A stretch of DNA of 64,000 bases from Rosistilla ulvae (GTDB taxonomy: Bacteria > Planctomycetota > Planctomycetia > Pirellulales > Pirellulaceae): positions 5,953,798 to 6,017,797 of the forward strand of contig NZ_CP036261.1 in NCBI RefSeq assembly GCF_007741475.1, read 5' to 3'. The translations under genes and the position numbers were made by a program. The notes under the pieces are model-generated. The model had not been told where the DNA came from and ran no database searches. It was given only the letters and a program-made list of their open reading frames with translations. Shown here in pieces: positions 35,903 to 44,568 of this stretch; position 1 is the stretch's first letter; each line of letters opens with the position of its first letter.

Positions 35903-37669
35903 ATGCGTTTGTTTGTTGCCACGTCGATGCGAATTCGCGGAGTGTTTGCGCACCGTCGGACGACTTGTTGGCGGAGTCGCTTGCCGATGGCGGCGTTTGC
36001 TGGGATCGTTGGCATCCTGCTGGCCGGGCCGCAGCGCGACGTGGTGGCTGAGCAGACCAAGGCCAACAATCGGCCGAACATCATCTATATCCTGGCCGAT
36101 GATATGGGGTTCTCCGACATCGGTTGTTATGGCAGCGAGATCGCGACGCCAAATTTGGATGCGTTGGCCGACAACGGGATTCGGTTCACTCAGTTCTATA
36201 ACACGGCACGGTGCTGCCCGACGCGAGCGAGCTTGCTGACGGGTCTCTATCCTCATCAAGCGGGCATCGGGCACATGATGGACGACCGCGGGCACGACGG
36301 ATATCGCGGCGACTTGAACCGGAACTGTGTGACGATCGCCGAGGTGTTGGGGCAGGCGGGCTACCGGACTTACATGTCGGGCAAGTGGCATGTCACCAAG
36401 ACGGTTCAGCCCAAAGATGAATCGGGCAAACAGAACTGGCCACGGCAGCGCGGATTCGATCGCTTCTATGGCACGATCCACGGCGCGGGCAGCTTCTACG
36501 ATCCCAATTCGTTGACTCGCGACAACCAATTGATCTCCCCTTATGCCGACCCGCAGTACCAGCCCGAGACCTATTATTACACCGACGCGATTAGCGACCA
36601 CGCGGTGCGGTTTATCGAGGAGCATCGCGAAGAAGCCGACGGGCAGCCGTTTTTTATGTACGTTTCTTACACCGCGGCGCATTGGCCGATGCACGCGTTG
36701 GAAAAGGACATCGCCAAATATCGAGGCAAATACGACGCGGGGTACCAGGCGATCCGCGACGCTCGGTACCAGCGGATGATCGATTTGGGAGTGATCGATG
36801 CGGAGAGCACGATCAATTGGCCGATCCCCGACGCCTGGAAGCTGACCAAGTTTCTCGACTGGGATATTCGCAACATGGAAGTCTATGCGGCGATGATCGA
36901 CAACATGGATCAAGGGATCGGGCGGATCATCGCTTCGCTGAAAGCGACCGGGCAGCTCGACAATACGCTGATCTGTTATCTGCAAGACAACGGTGGTTGC
37001 GCGGAGAACTACGGCCGTGGCAAGATCGGCCCACAGCGAGAAGATAAACCGACACTGACGCCGTTGGCTGACGTTTATCTGCAACCCGACATGCAGCCCA
37101 AACAGACGCGCGACGGATATCCGGTCCGCGTCGGCAAGGGGGTCATGGCGGGACCGGCGGACACCTATATCGGATACGGTCGCGGCTGGGCGACTGTCTC
37201 CAACACGCCGTTTCGCGAATATAAACACTGGACGCACGAGGGAGGTGTTTCGACGCCGATGATCGTCCATTGGCCCGCCAGGATCGACCGACGGGGAGAG
37301 CTGGAAAAGACGCCGGGCCACCTGATCGATCTGATGGCGACAGCTGTCGATGTCGCCGAGGCGGACTATCCCGAGACCTTTCACGACGGCCAGTCGATCA
37401 AACCGATGGAGGGAAAAAGCTTGCTGCCCGCCTTTGCCGGCCGACCACTGCAGCGCGAAGCGATCTACTGGGAGCACGAAGGGAACCGAGCGGTTCGCCG
37501 CGGCGATTACAAGCTGGTCGCCAAGGGGGCTGAGGGGCAATGGGAACTGTACAACATCGCCGCCGATCGCAGCGAACAGAACGACCTGGTGACTCAGCAG
37601 CCGCAGATCGTCAAAGAACTGGCGGCGCTATGGAGGCGTACGCCGAGCGGGCCAACGTGTTTCCGCTGA
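35903..37669 (+). CDS. Arylsulfatase with a frameshifted C-terminus
   Basis: 588 residues from an ATG with an AAGGGG ribosome binding site; a signal-like hydrophobic stretch (about 31-45, MAAFAGIVGILLAGP) precedes the mature part. RPNIIYILADDMGFSDIGCY supplies the metal-binding Asp pair. NTARCCPTRASLLTG holds the C-x-P-x-R formylglycine motif with Cys near 104. TYMSGKWHVTK gives the active-site Lys and His, and LQDNGGCAENYG further ligands. It removes sulfate esters, probably from polysaccharide, outside the cytoplasm, after activation by a formylglycine-generating enzyme that is not in this window. After KELAALW the frame slips: one extra G near 37633 would give EAYAERANVFPLKPRPLGH and a stop at 37692. 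The end therefore looks frameshifted or misread. Confidence 0.9.
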   Translation: MRLFVATSMRIRGVFAHRRTTCWRSRLPMAAFAGIVGILLAGPQRDVVAEQTKANNRPNIIYILADDMGFSDIGCYGSEIATPNLDALADNGIRFTQFYNTARCCPTRASLLTGLYPHQAGIGHMMDDRGHDGYRGDLNRNCVTIAEVLGQAGYRTYMSGKWHVTKTVQPKDESGKQNWPRQRGFDRFYGTIHGAGSFYDPNSLTRDNQLISPYADPQYQPETYYYTDAISDHAVRFIEEHREEADGQPFFMYVSYTAAHWPMHALEKDIAKYRGKYDAGYQAIRDARYQRMIDLGVIDAESTINWPIPDAWKLTKFLDWDIRNMEVYAAMIDNMDQGIGRIIASLKATGQLDNTLICYLQDNGGCAENYGRGKIGPQREDKPTLTPLADVYLQPDMQPKQTRDGYPVRVGKGVMAGPADTYIGYGRGWATVSNTPFREYKHWTHEGGVSTPMIVHWPARIDRRGELEKTPGHLIDLMATAVDVAEADYPETFHDGQSIKPMEGKSLLPAFAGRPLQREAIYWEHEGNRAVRRGDYKLVAKGAEGQWELYNIAADRSEQNDLVTQQPQIVKELAALWRRTPSGPTCFR

Positions 37670-37709
37670 AGCCACGGCCACTGGGACATTAGTTAAGAGC
37701 GGGCCGACG

Positions 37710-38477
37710 CTACGTCAGTGGAATTCGCATCCCGTCGTAAGCGAGGTTGATTCCCGGCGGCAGTTTTGCGTCGTCGATGTCGTGATCCAATTCGTGGCAG
37801 ATGTGGGTTAGGTAGGTCTGCTTGGCTCCCGTTTTGCGGGCGACTTCGATCGCTTGGTCGACGCTGAAGTGCGTCGCGTGAGGCGTGTGGCGGAGGGCGT
37901 CGATGATCAACACATCGAGCCCTTCCAACAGCGGCCAGCTCTCGTCGGGGATCTCGTTGGTGTCGGTGCAATAGGCGATGCTCCCGACGCGAAAACCCAA
38001 AACATCGAAGTGCGGTCCGTGACGCAAGCGGATCGGCGTCACTGTCGAACCCAAAACGTCAAACGGTTCCAGCCCGATCTGCAGCATCGTCAGCGCCGGG
38101 CGAGCTCCGGGATGCGTGTCGTCGCGGTCGGCGAAGGCGTAGTCGAAGGCAGAGTAGATCCGCTTTTGAACCAGCGGTTCGCTGTAGATCGGGATCGGAT
38201 GGCCGACATAAAAGGGGAACAGCCGCAGATCGTCGAGTCCATATAAATGGTCGGCGTGTTCGTGGGTGTAGGCGACCGCGTGAACCAGTCCGATCCGTTC
38301 GCGGAGCAATTGTTCGCGAAGATCGGGGGGGGTATCGATCAACAGATTCCCCTCGGGCAGCCCTAGAATGACCGAACAACGGGTCCGATTATTCTTCGGA
38401 TTGGAGCTTTGGCAGACGTCGCATCCACAGCCAATGGCGGGAACTCCGACGCTGGTTCCCGTTCCCAGCATGATCAT
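37710..38477 (-). CDS. PhnP-like MBL-fold metal-dependent hydrolase
   Basis: 255 residues from ATG 38477; the frame is open to a TTG at 38573 and a GTG at 38516 is also possible. It begins MIMLGTGTSVGVPAIGC and has CGCDVC (about 17-22), which resembles the extra Cys cluster of PhnP. The metal motif is YTHEHADHLYGLDDLR with HEHADH at about 72-77. Later come IRLRHGPHFDVLGFRVG, TDTNEIPD and LTHICHELDH, giving the remaining His and Asp ligands. PhnP is a cyclic phosphodiesterase of C-P lyase metabolism, but other members of this branch cleave other phosphodiesters. No C-P lyase genes are nearby, so the substrate is open. Confidence 0.8.
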   Translation of the reverse strand: MIMLGTGTSVGVPAIGCGCDVCQSSNPKNNRTRCSVILGLPEGNLLIDTPPDLREQLLRERIGLVHAVAYTHEHADHLYGLDDLRLFPFYVGHPIPIYSEPLVQKRIYSAFDYAFADRDDTHPGARPALTMLQIGLEPFDVLGSTVTPIRLRHGPHFDVLGFRVGSIAYCTDTNEIPDESWPLLEGLDVLIIDALRHTPHATHFSVDQAIEVARKTGAKQTYLTHICHELDHDIDDAKLPPGINLAYDGMRIPLT

Positions 38478-38779
38478 CTGGCCCGAAAAGTCGGTGGAGA
38501 CCAGTTTCTTTTTCACGATTGTGGCCAAAAATTTGAGCGACCGAGGAGGACGAAACACGCTGAATCGTTGCAATTCGCAAGCCTAACCGGGTTTGCTCTC
38601 GGCTCCAACCGGGATCGGACCGGCTTTCTCCACGCCGAACCGCAACGATTTGCCAAAACCCACTATACGTTTTGCGTGCTTTTTGCCATACTTCTGCGTT
38701 CTGAATCGACAAAAACAACTGCCCGCGGTGGGCGACACGAACAAACGTTAATAGATAAGAATTGGTACGGAGTAGATCT
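38478..38779. other. Divergent intergenic region
   Basis: No supported separate gene. It should contain the promoters of the PhnP-like gene (minus) and the isomerase gene (plus). GGAG at 38769-38772 serves the GTG start at 38780. Part of it could be coding if the PhnP-like protein starts at 38516 or 38573. Confidence 0.4.
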
Positions 38780-39688
38780 GTGTACAAGAATTTCGCAGCA
38801 CAGGGTTTAGGGATTTCGGGTCGCCAGAGCGAATTGATCGAGTTGGCACTCACCTACGGCTTCCGCGGACTGGACATCGATCTCAGCGACATGTACCGCC
38901 GCGTTCAACGCAGCGACTTCGATCGCGCGGCCCGTTTCCTGCACGCCGCAGAAGTTGTCGTCAGCGGTTTTGATGTCCCCGTCGACCTGGACGCCGACGA
39001 CGATTCGTTTGCCGCTCAAGTCGCTCAACTGCATCCAGCAGCGGAAGTCGCGGGCAAACTGGACGCCAAAGTCGCCAGCATCGTCGTCCCGGCGGCAACC
39101 GATCGCTTGCCCTATCACGAATACTTCGAAGCGATCACCAAGCGATTGAACCAAATCGCCGAATGCCTCGGTGGTCAAAACATCCAATTGGCCGTTGGAT
39201 TCCAAGCCGCGTCGGAATTGGGCGAAGGAAAGCAGTTCGAATTCATCCGCAATGTCGAAGGCTTCCTGCCATTGGTTAAAGGGGCTGGCGACAACATCGG
39301 CTTCTTGGTCGACACCTTCAACTGGTTCGCTGGTGCCGGCACGCTGGAACAATTGACCGCGTTGGATGCCGACAAGATCTTCGCCGTTCGTTTGTCGGGC
39401 ATCAGCGAAGAAGCCGACGCCGCAGCGATCACTCGCGCTGACCGCACGTTGCCAGAGATCAACGAAAAGATCGATTTCGTGGCACTCGCACAGCACTTGA
39501 TCTCGATCAACTTCGACGGACCTGTTTCCGCTTATTCGGCTCCGGGCAACGTCCGTGGCGGAACGCGAGAGACTGTCAGCAACAAGGCTCAAGAAGCTTT
39601 GGACGCGATCTTCACCGGCGCTGGTTTGACCGTGGCACCGCGCCCCATGGACACCATCTCCGACATCGTCGTCGACATGATGGAATAA
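38780..39688 (+). CDS. Sugar phosphate isomerase/epimerase-like TIM-barrel protein
   Basis: 302 residues from a GTG with a GGAG ribosome binding site 7 nt upstream. The order of strands and helices fits the xylose isomerase-like (AP endonuclease 2) TIM barrel: LIELALTYGFRGLDIDLSDM at the first strand, VASIVVPAATDRLPYHEYFE, IGFLVDTFNWFAGAGTLEQL and IFAVRLSGISEE. The acidic and His metal ligands are not all obvious, so the activity is uncertain. It lies 16 bp upstream of the M20 amidohydrolase gene and is probably co-transcribed with it. Confidence 0.75.
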   Translation: MYKNFAAQGLGISGRQSELIELALTYGFRGLDIDLSDMYRRVQRSDFDRAARFLHAAEVVVSGFDVPVDLDADDDSFAAQVAQLHPAAEVAGKLDAKVASIVVPAATDRLPYHEYFEAITKRLNQIAECLGGQNIQLAVGFQAASELGEGKQFEFIRNVEGFLPLVKGAGDNIGFLVDTFNWFAGAGTLEQLTALDADKIFAVRLSGISEEADAAAITRADRTLPEINEKIDFVALAQHLISINFDGPVSAYSAPGNVRGGTRETVSNKAQEALDAIFTGAGLTVAPRPMDTISDIVVDMME

Positions 39689-39704
39689 ACCGAGCAGAGG
39701 CAAC

Positions 39705-40943
39705 GTGGAATCGAAGGCACCGCAAGAACATGCGGCCTGGATCGGGCCGCTTGAAGCCGCCGTCGAAGAGTCGCTTGAAGGGCTGTTCCTGTTGCGGCGT
39801 CACCTGCACCAGCACCCAGAGCTTTCGGGCGAAGAGCTGGAAACGACCACTCACGTTGCTCGACTGATCGAAGGCCTGGCGCTGCCGCTGAAAATTGCGG
39901 ACCAACAGCGCGGGCTGACCTGTGAATTATTGGCTCCCGATTCGGCGAGCGATCTTCCCCGGCTCGCGCTACGAGCCGATATCGACGCGTTGCCGATCCA
40001 GGACGCAAAGCAGGTCGATTACCACAGCTGTCGCGAAGGTGTCATGCATGCCTGTGGTCACGACGTCCACACGACGATGCTTTATGGAGCCCTGCGGGTT
40101 CTGAAACAATTGGCCGATGACGACCATCTGCCTTGGCCGATCGCTGTTCGCGGCATCTTTCAGCCCGCCGAAGAGACGGCTCTGGGCGCTCGCTACATGA
40201 TCCTCAACCAGGCGCTGCGCGATGTCGCGGCGATCATCGGGATCCATTGCGACCCCAGTCGCAGCGTCGGCCGGATCGGGATCAGCCCGGGCGTCCTGAC
40301 GGCCAATTGCGATATGTTCAAAGCGAAGTTCCGCGGCCGTGGCGGTCACGGCGCTCGGCCTCACCAGACGATCGACCCGATCGATGCGGCGACGCAGTGG
40401 GTGCAATCGGTCTACCGATCGGTCTCTCGATCGTTAGACCCACACGAAGCGACGGTGATCTCGATCGGCCGCTTCGATGCGGGAAACAAGGCCAACGTGA
40501 TTCCCGATAACGCGATCCTCGAAGGAACGTTGCGGACATTCCATTCCGGCGCGCGAGCATCGGCCCTGGAAACGATCGGTAAGATCAGCGAAGCGGTGAC
40601 GCTGGCGACAGGTTGCGACATCGACTTTGAACTCGGCTTCTCCGCTCCGGCTGTCGACAACGATCCCGCATTGGTTGAAGTCATCTCCCACGCGGCTCGT
40701 CAAACGCTGGGCAAGCACGCGGTTGAACCGATCCCGCGTCCCAGCATGGGGAGCGAAGACTTTTCTTATTATCTGGAACATCTTCCCGGCGCGATGTTCC
40801 GCCTGGGAACGTGCAGCGAACAGATTGGCCAAGAGCCGCTGCATTCGCCCCATTTCGATATCGACCAACGGGCGATCGCCGGTGGTGTACGATTATTAGC
40901 AGCGACGGTGATCGAATATTTTGATCCCCGCCGCAACGACTAA
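39705..40943 (+). CDS. M20 family amidohydrolase
   Basis: 412 residues from a GTG preceded by AGAGG. The M20D signature is complete: LLRRHLHQHPELSGEELETT near 29-48, LALRADIDALPIQD, and MHACGHDVHTTM with metal ligands near 115-122. FQPAEETALGARYMI holds the catalytic Glu. A dimerisation domain follows (about 190-300, GRGGHGARPHQTIDPIDAA). The end, RPSMGSEDFSYYLEHLPGAM, holds the last His/Glu-type ligand region. The enzyme removes an acyl group from an N-acyl amino acid or a similar amide in the cytoplasm. Its substrate may be linked to the isomerase-like protein encoded just upstream. A 74-bp repeat array begins 23 bp after the stop. Confidence 0.92.
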   Translation: MESKAPQEHAAWIGPLEAAVEESLEGLFLLRRHLHQHPELSGEELETTTHVARLIEGLALPLKIADQQRGLTCELLAPDSASDLPRLALRADIDALPIQDAKQVDYHSCREGVMHACGHDVHTTMLYGALRVLKQLADDDHLPWPIAVRGIFQPAEETALGARYMILNQALRDVAAIIGIHCDPSRSVGRIGISPGVLTANCDMFKAKFRGRGGHGARPHQTIDPIDAATQWVQSVYRSVSRSLDPHEATVISIGRFDAGNKANVIPDNAILEGTLRTFHSGARASALETIGKISEAVTLATGCDIDFELGFSAPAVDNDPALVEVISHAARQTLGKHAVEPIPRPSMGSEDFSYYLEHLPGAMFRLGTCSEQIGQEPLHSPHFDIDQRAIAGGVRLLAATVIEYFDPRRND

Positions 40944-41601
40944 TAAGACCGTATTGTATTTCCTCGTTTAACCGCGAGCCCATCGGGCCGCGCGGCCCTG
41001 AAAACCGCGGGGCGTTGCCCGCGCGGTTAAACTAAGAACATTGATTGGCGAGTTCGTCGGGCCGTGCCGCCAGCAAAACCGCGGGGCGTTGCCCACGCGG
41101 TTAAACTAAAAACATTGACCGGTGAGTTCATCGGGCCGTGCCGCCAGTAAAAACGCGGGGCGATGCCCACGCGGTTAAACGAATAACGTTGACCGGCAAG
41201 TTCATTGGGCCGTGCCGCCAGAAAAAACGCGGGGCGATGCCCACGCGGTTAAACTAATAACGTTGACCGGCGAGTTCATTGGGCCGCGTGCCGTCAGTAA
41301 AAACGCGGGGCGATGCCCACGCGGTTAAACTAATAACATTGACCGGTGAGTTCATCGGGCCGTGCCGCCAGTAAAAACGCGGGGCGTTGCCCACGCGGTT
41401 AAACTAAAAACATTGACCGGCGAGTTCATCGGGCCGTGCCGCCAGTAAAAACGCGGGGCGATGCGCACGCGGTTAAACTAGATATTCGATGCTTGCTGTT
41501 CAGGCCTCCGCAGGCAACCGGTCCGACGTCGCCAAAACGTCGGCCTCGCGCCGGCGGAGCTGAATCGATAACTACTCCGCTCGGCAGAGGAACGCTGGCC
41601 C
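40944..41601. other. Intergenic region filled by the 74-bp repeat array
   Basis: Nearly all of this stretch is the array at 40966-41478. The remaining 120 bp before the ligand gene contain AGAGGAA, a ribosome binding site candidate. Confidence 0.7.
40966..41478. repeat. Array of about seven 74-bp REP-like repeats
   Basis: GCGGTTAA ends each unit, starting at 41023, 41097, 41171, 41245, 41321, 41395 and 41469, giving periods of 74 (one of 76). The first unit is a complete palindromic element, beginning GTTTAACCGCGAGCCCATCG and ending GCGTTGCCCGCGCGGTTAAA. Later units keep the right arm and replace the left arm with ACATTGACCGGTGAGTTCAT or close variants. The array shares its ends with the one at 49156-49798. 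It lies between two co-directional genes. Confidence 0.9.
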
Positions 41602-42720
41602 ATGGGTAAATTGCATTTCAACGGCAACGATTCCAAGACGATCGGCGTCGAAATCGAACTCGCTCTGGTCGACGCCAATACGTTTGCGTTGGCCAACCGG
41701 TCGGATGATTTAATCAGCCGCTTGCCGCCGGAATACGCGGGCCAATACAAGCCCGAACTGATGCAAAACTGCGTCGAGATCAACACCGGGGTCTGCGACA
41801 CCGTGGCCCAAGTGCGGCAGGATCTCACCGCCAAAACAAAGATCCTCGAAGCGACCGCCGATGCGTTGGGGATGCGGCTGTGGTGGGGATCGACGCATCC
41901 GTTCAGCCATTGGCGCGATCAGGTGATCACACCGAGCGATCGGTATCAGAATCTGGTCGTGCTGCTGCAAGAAATGGCACGGCGGATGGCGACCTTCGGA
42001 CTACATGTTCACATCGGCGTCGATTCAGGCGACAAGGCGGTGATGATCTGCGACCGGATCATGCAGCATCTGCCAACCCTGCTGGCGCTCAGCTGCAGCA
42101 GTCCCTACTGGGAGGACCGCGATACCGGTCTGCATTCCCATCGCTCCAAGATCATGGAGGGGCTACCGACAGCCGGCCTGCCGACGCTGATGCGGAACTG
42201 GAGCGAATACGTCTGGCTTGTCAATCACATGATCGAGACCGGGTTCATCAATTCGATCCGCGAGATCTGGTGGGATGTCCGCCCGCACCACAACTTTGGC
42301 ACCGTCGAGGTTCGCGTCTGCGACATGCCCGGCAGCATGGATGATGTTTGCGCGCTGTCGGCGCTGATCCAGTGTCTTGTGAAGCAGTTGTCCGATGAGA
42401 TCGACGAGGGGACCTACCAATTCGATTGCCATCCGATGATGGTCCAACAGAACAAGTGGCGAGCGGCCCGTTACGGGATCGATGCGGGACTAGTCAACAC
42501 CTACAGTTACGAGGTCCAACCGGTGGTGGAAGTCGCCGACAGCTTGGCGACGTGGCTCAAGCCGATCGCACAAGAATTGCGATGCGAGGACGAACTGGCA
42601 GAGATTTCCAGGATCGCCCGAGGTCCCAGTTGGGCACAGCGGCAGCGAGACCTGTTTGAACTCAGCGGCGACAAGCGAGACGTCGTCCGCGTGCTGACCG
42701 ATCAATCGCGGCTCGGTTAA
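41602..42720 (+). CDS. YbdK-type carboxylate-amine ligase (GCS2 family)
   Basis: 372 residues. The start KLHFNGNDSKTIGVEIELAL holds the G-x-E-x-E motif that binds Mg/ATP in the glutamate-cysteine ligase 2 family. ELMQNCVEINTGVCDT, WWGSTHPFSHWRDQ, TFGLHVHIGVDSGDKA, SCSSPYWEDRDTGLHSHR and PHHNFGTVEVRVCDMPGS are the further conserved family blocks. The E. coli relative has weak glutamate-cysteine ligase activity; in many bacteria the true amine partner is unknown. AGAGGAA precedes the ATG. Upstream is the 74-bp repeat array; downstream is a convergent lipoprotein gene. Confidence 0.92.
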   Translation: MGKLHFNGNDSKTIGVEIELALVDANTFALANRSDDLISRLPPEYAGQYKPELMQNCVEINTGVCDTVAQVRQDLTAKTKILEATADALGMRLWWGSTHPFSHWRDQVITPSDRYQNLVVLLQEMARRMATFGLHVHIGVDSGDKAVMICDRIMQHLPTLLALSCSSPYWEDRDTGLHSHRSKIMEGLPTAGLPTLMRNWSEYVWLVNHMIETGFINSIREIWWDVRPHHNFGTVEVRVCDMPGSMDDVCALSALIQCLVKQLSDEIDEGTYQFDCHPMMVQQNKWRAARYGIDAGLVNTYSYEVQPVVEVADSLATWLKPIAQELRCEDELAEISRIARGPSWAQRQRDLFELSGDKRDVVRVLTDQSRLG

Positions 42721-42742
42721 AATCGCCGCCGCGTCGACCGGT

Positions 42743-43267
42743 TTATTGAACCGGTTGTTGCCAATTCAGCGGCGATGTCGACGGCTTGGGCGCCGGCGGC
42801 TCATCTTGCATCCCCGCATACTGAGCAGTACTGGTGGCTGGTTGCGGAGTCGGAGCAAAATTGGATGCGGGCGTGGACAATGGAACTGGCTGCCTTGCTT
42901 CGGCAAATCCGCGGAAGCCGCTCAGGTCGCCGCCGGTCTGCGTGACACTGGCAGCTGGTTGGGGAGTGCTATTTCGATCGACAAACGATGACTGCACGAC
43001 ACCGCTGCCAATGGCACCACTGCCAACCGCAGCGTCATTGCTAGCTAAATTGACTGCCGACTGACCAGCCGCCGTGCTTGCTTGCCCTGCTGCCGGCTGA
43101 CCTTTGTAATAGCGGTCGGGAATCGGATAGCTGCCCGTTGCTGGCGGCGGCACTCGGCTGGGCGTCAGCGCGGTCAACGGATTGGGGACGGTCGCTCCTT
43201 GACGGCACCCGCTGGCCAAGGCCACAAATGCAATCAAGGCGACAAGGGAGGTGGTTTGATGACGCAT
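42743..43267 (-). CDS. Proline/alanine-rich lipoprotein
   Basis: 174 residues from ATG 43267; the frame is open for 56 codons upstream but without features. The signal peptide ends in a lipobox (LIAFVALASGC, Cys near 21). The mature part is low-complexity and rich in Pro, Ala, Ser and Thr (PSRVPPPATGSYPIPDRYY, then PATSTAQYAGMQDEPPAPKP), so it is probably unfolded and spans or lines the envelope. No domain is recognised. Confidence 0.6.
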   Translation of the reverse strand: MRHQTTSLVALIAFVALASGCRQGATVPNPLTALTPSRVPPPATGSYPIPDRYYKGQPAAGQASTAAGQSAVNLASNDAAVGSGAIGSGVVQSSFVDRNSTPQPAASVTQTGGDLSGFRGFAEARQPVPLSTPASNFAPTPQPATSTAQYAGMQDEPPAPKPSTSPLNWQQPVQ

Positions 43268-43442
43268 TGCAATCAAGTCATGTATGGATTGAACATCTCT
43301 CGGACACCGCAGTGTTCCCGAGGATCCAGGGGAACTTGCGATCCACCGTACCAATCCGTTCGGTGTGACGTACAGATCAATTCCCCGGAAAACCTGACTG
43401 GGTCGGAACCGACCGCCAACCGAGGCACCGACCACAATGCGG

Positions 43443-43823
43443 TTACGACTTCACCAACGGCACGATCTGGTCGACGGCGGTCTGCAGCGAACGAGCCGCC
43501 ATTTGAAAGTTCGTGTGTCCGCTGACCTCCGGCTGGATCGCGACGAACAACTCCGTCGCCTTTCGCAGCTTGCTGAGCTTCTTTTTTGCTTGCTTTAGAT
43601 AGACGGCGTCGTCTCCGCTGGCCAACGCTGGCCCCAAGGCGAGCATAAAGTCGTACAGGTCGCGATGGATCTCCTGCAGTTCGTCGTCGTCGATCGCTTC
43701 GTCGCAGTGTTTCAGGAAAGCGCGAACCATCCAAACATGACTGACCAAACGATCGATCGCCGCGACGCGACCGGCTGGGGAAAGGGAGTCATCGGGAACC
43801 GAAGGGACGGATGAATCGTTCAT
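43443..43823 (-). CDS. Small helical protein of unknown function
   Basis: 126 residues, mostly helix-forming: AAIDRLVSHVWMVRAFLKHC, DDELQEIHRDLYDFMLALGP, YLKQAKKKLSKLRKATELFV and a final helix SLQTAVDQIVPLVKS. There is no signal peptide, so it is probably cytoplasmic, perhaps a helical bundle. No family is recognised. It is divergent from the membrane protein gene at 43936 and lies upstream of the lipoprotein gene on the same strand. Confidence 0.6.
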   Translation of the reverse strand: MNDSSVPSVPDDSLSPAGRVAAIDRLVSHVWMVRAFLKHCDEAIDDDELQEIHRDLYDFMLALGPALASGDDAVYLKQAKKKLSKLRKATELFVAIQPEVSGHTNFQMAARSLQTAVDQIVPLVKS

Positions 43824-43935
43824 GGATCGTGGGATATGTGGACTGGGGTCGCTGTCAGATTTGCCTCAAATCACTATACTTCAACGGCGTCAGTCCGCAG
43901 ACATACCGCCATTAAAGAGACTTGAGGTCAACCGT

Positions 43936-44535
43936 ATGAAGATATTTCTACCCGTTCTGTTTGCTTTGTGCACCGCGATGTGTTGGGGAATGTATGGCCC
44001 AACGATCGGTAACGCGCAAAGCAAATCGTGGTCGCCGTTCAAACCCTATGTATTTATCGGCATCGCTTACCTGGTCCTGGCGATCATCGGCGGTCTGATC
44101 GCGATGCGGTTGAAAGGGGATACGTTCTCCTATACCGGCGAACACTTTGCGCCGGCGAAGTGGGGATTCTTGGCCGGTTGCTTGGGTGCTTTGGGAGCTT
44201 TGTTCCTGACCTCCGCGATGATGACCAGCAAAGGGAATGCGTTGTTGGTGATGCCGATCGTCTTCGGTGGAGCCGTCTCGGTCACCGCACTTTATTCGAC
44301 ATGGCGGTTGTGGGGGCACGTTCAGATCAGCCCCGTGCTGTGGGTAGGGATCGCGATGGTTGCGGTCGGCGTCATTCTTGTGGCGACCAACACCCCTCAC
44401 GGTCATGCCGCCGCCAAACCCGCCGCCGCAGCAGCAACCGCTGGCGATTCGGCAGCCCCCGAGCCAGCAGCGCCTGCAATCGGTGGATCGGATGACGCGG
44501 ATCCCGAACCGATCGCGCCCGATTCGAAATCTTAG
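43936..44535 (+). CDS. EamA/DMT-like membrane protein
   Basis: The gene encodes 199 residues from an ATG with GAGGT 7 nt upstream. Four to five hydrophobic segments can be seen: FLPVLFALCTAMCWGMYGPT, YVFIGIAYLVLAIIGGLIAM, FLAGCLGALGALFLTSAMM, LLVMPIVFGGAVSVTALYS and VLWVGIAMVAVGVILVATN. The opening AMCWGMYGP is typical of the drug/metabolite transporter superfamily. A low-complexity Ala/Pro/Asp tail (about 160-199) follows. It is about half the length of a ten-helix EamA transporter, so it would have to dimerise. The cargo is unknown. Confidence 0.75.
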   Translation: MKIFLPVLFALCTAMCWGMYGPTIGNAQSKSWSPFKPYVFIGIAYLVLAIIGGLIAMRLKGDTFSYTGEHFAPAKWGFLAGCLGALGALFLTSAMMTSKGNALLVMPIVFGGAVSVTALYSTWRLWGHVQISPVLWVGIAMVAVGVILVATNTPHGHAAAKPAAAAATAGDSAAPEPAAPAIGGSDDADPEPIAPDSKS

Positions 44536-44568
44536 CCCTATTCAACGTTTTGCGTCGCGGAGTCCGTT

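Noticed and set aside
35645-37540. 631-residue minus-strand frame
   Set aside because: Antisense to the arylsulfatase with its CxPxR motif.
37710-38477. PhnP-like protein as proof of a C-P lyase pathway
   Set aside because: No phnG-M genes are in the window; the MBL family is broad and the name should be read as fold similarity only.
40966-41478. Tandem repeats considered as a CRISPR array
   Set aside because: Units are contiguous 74-bp repeats without unique spacers, the ends are long palindromes and no cas gene is nearby.
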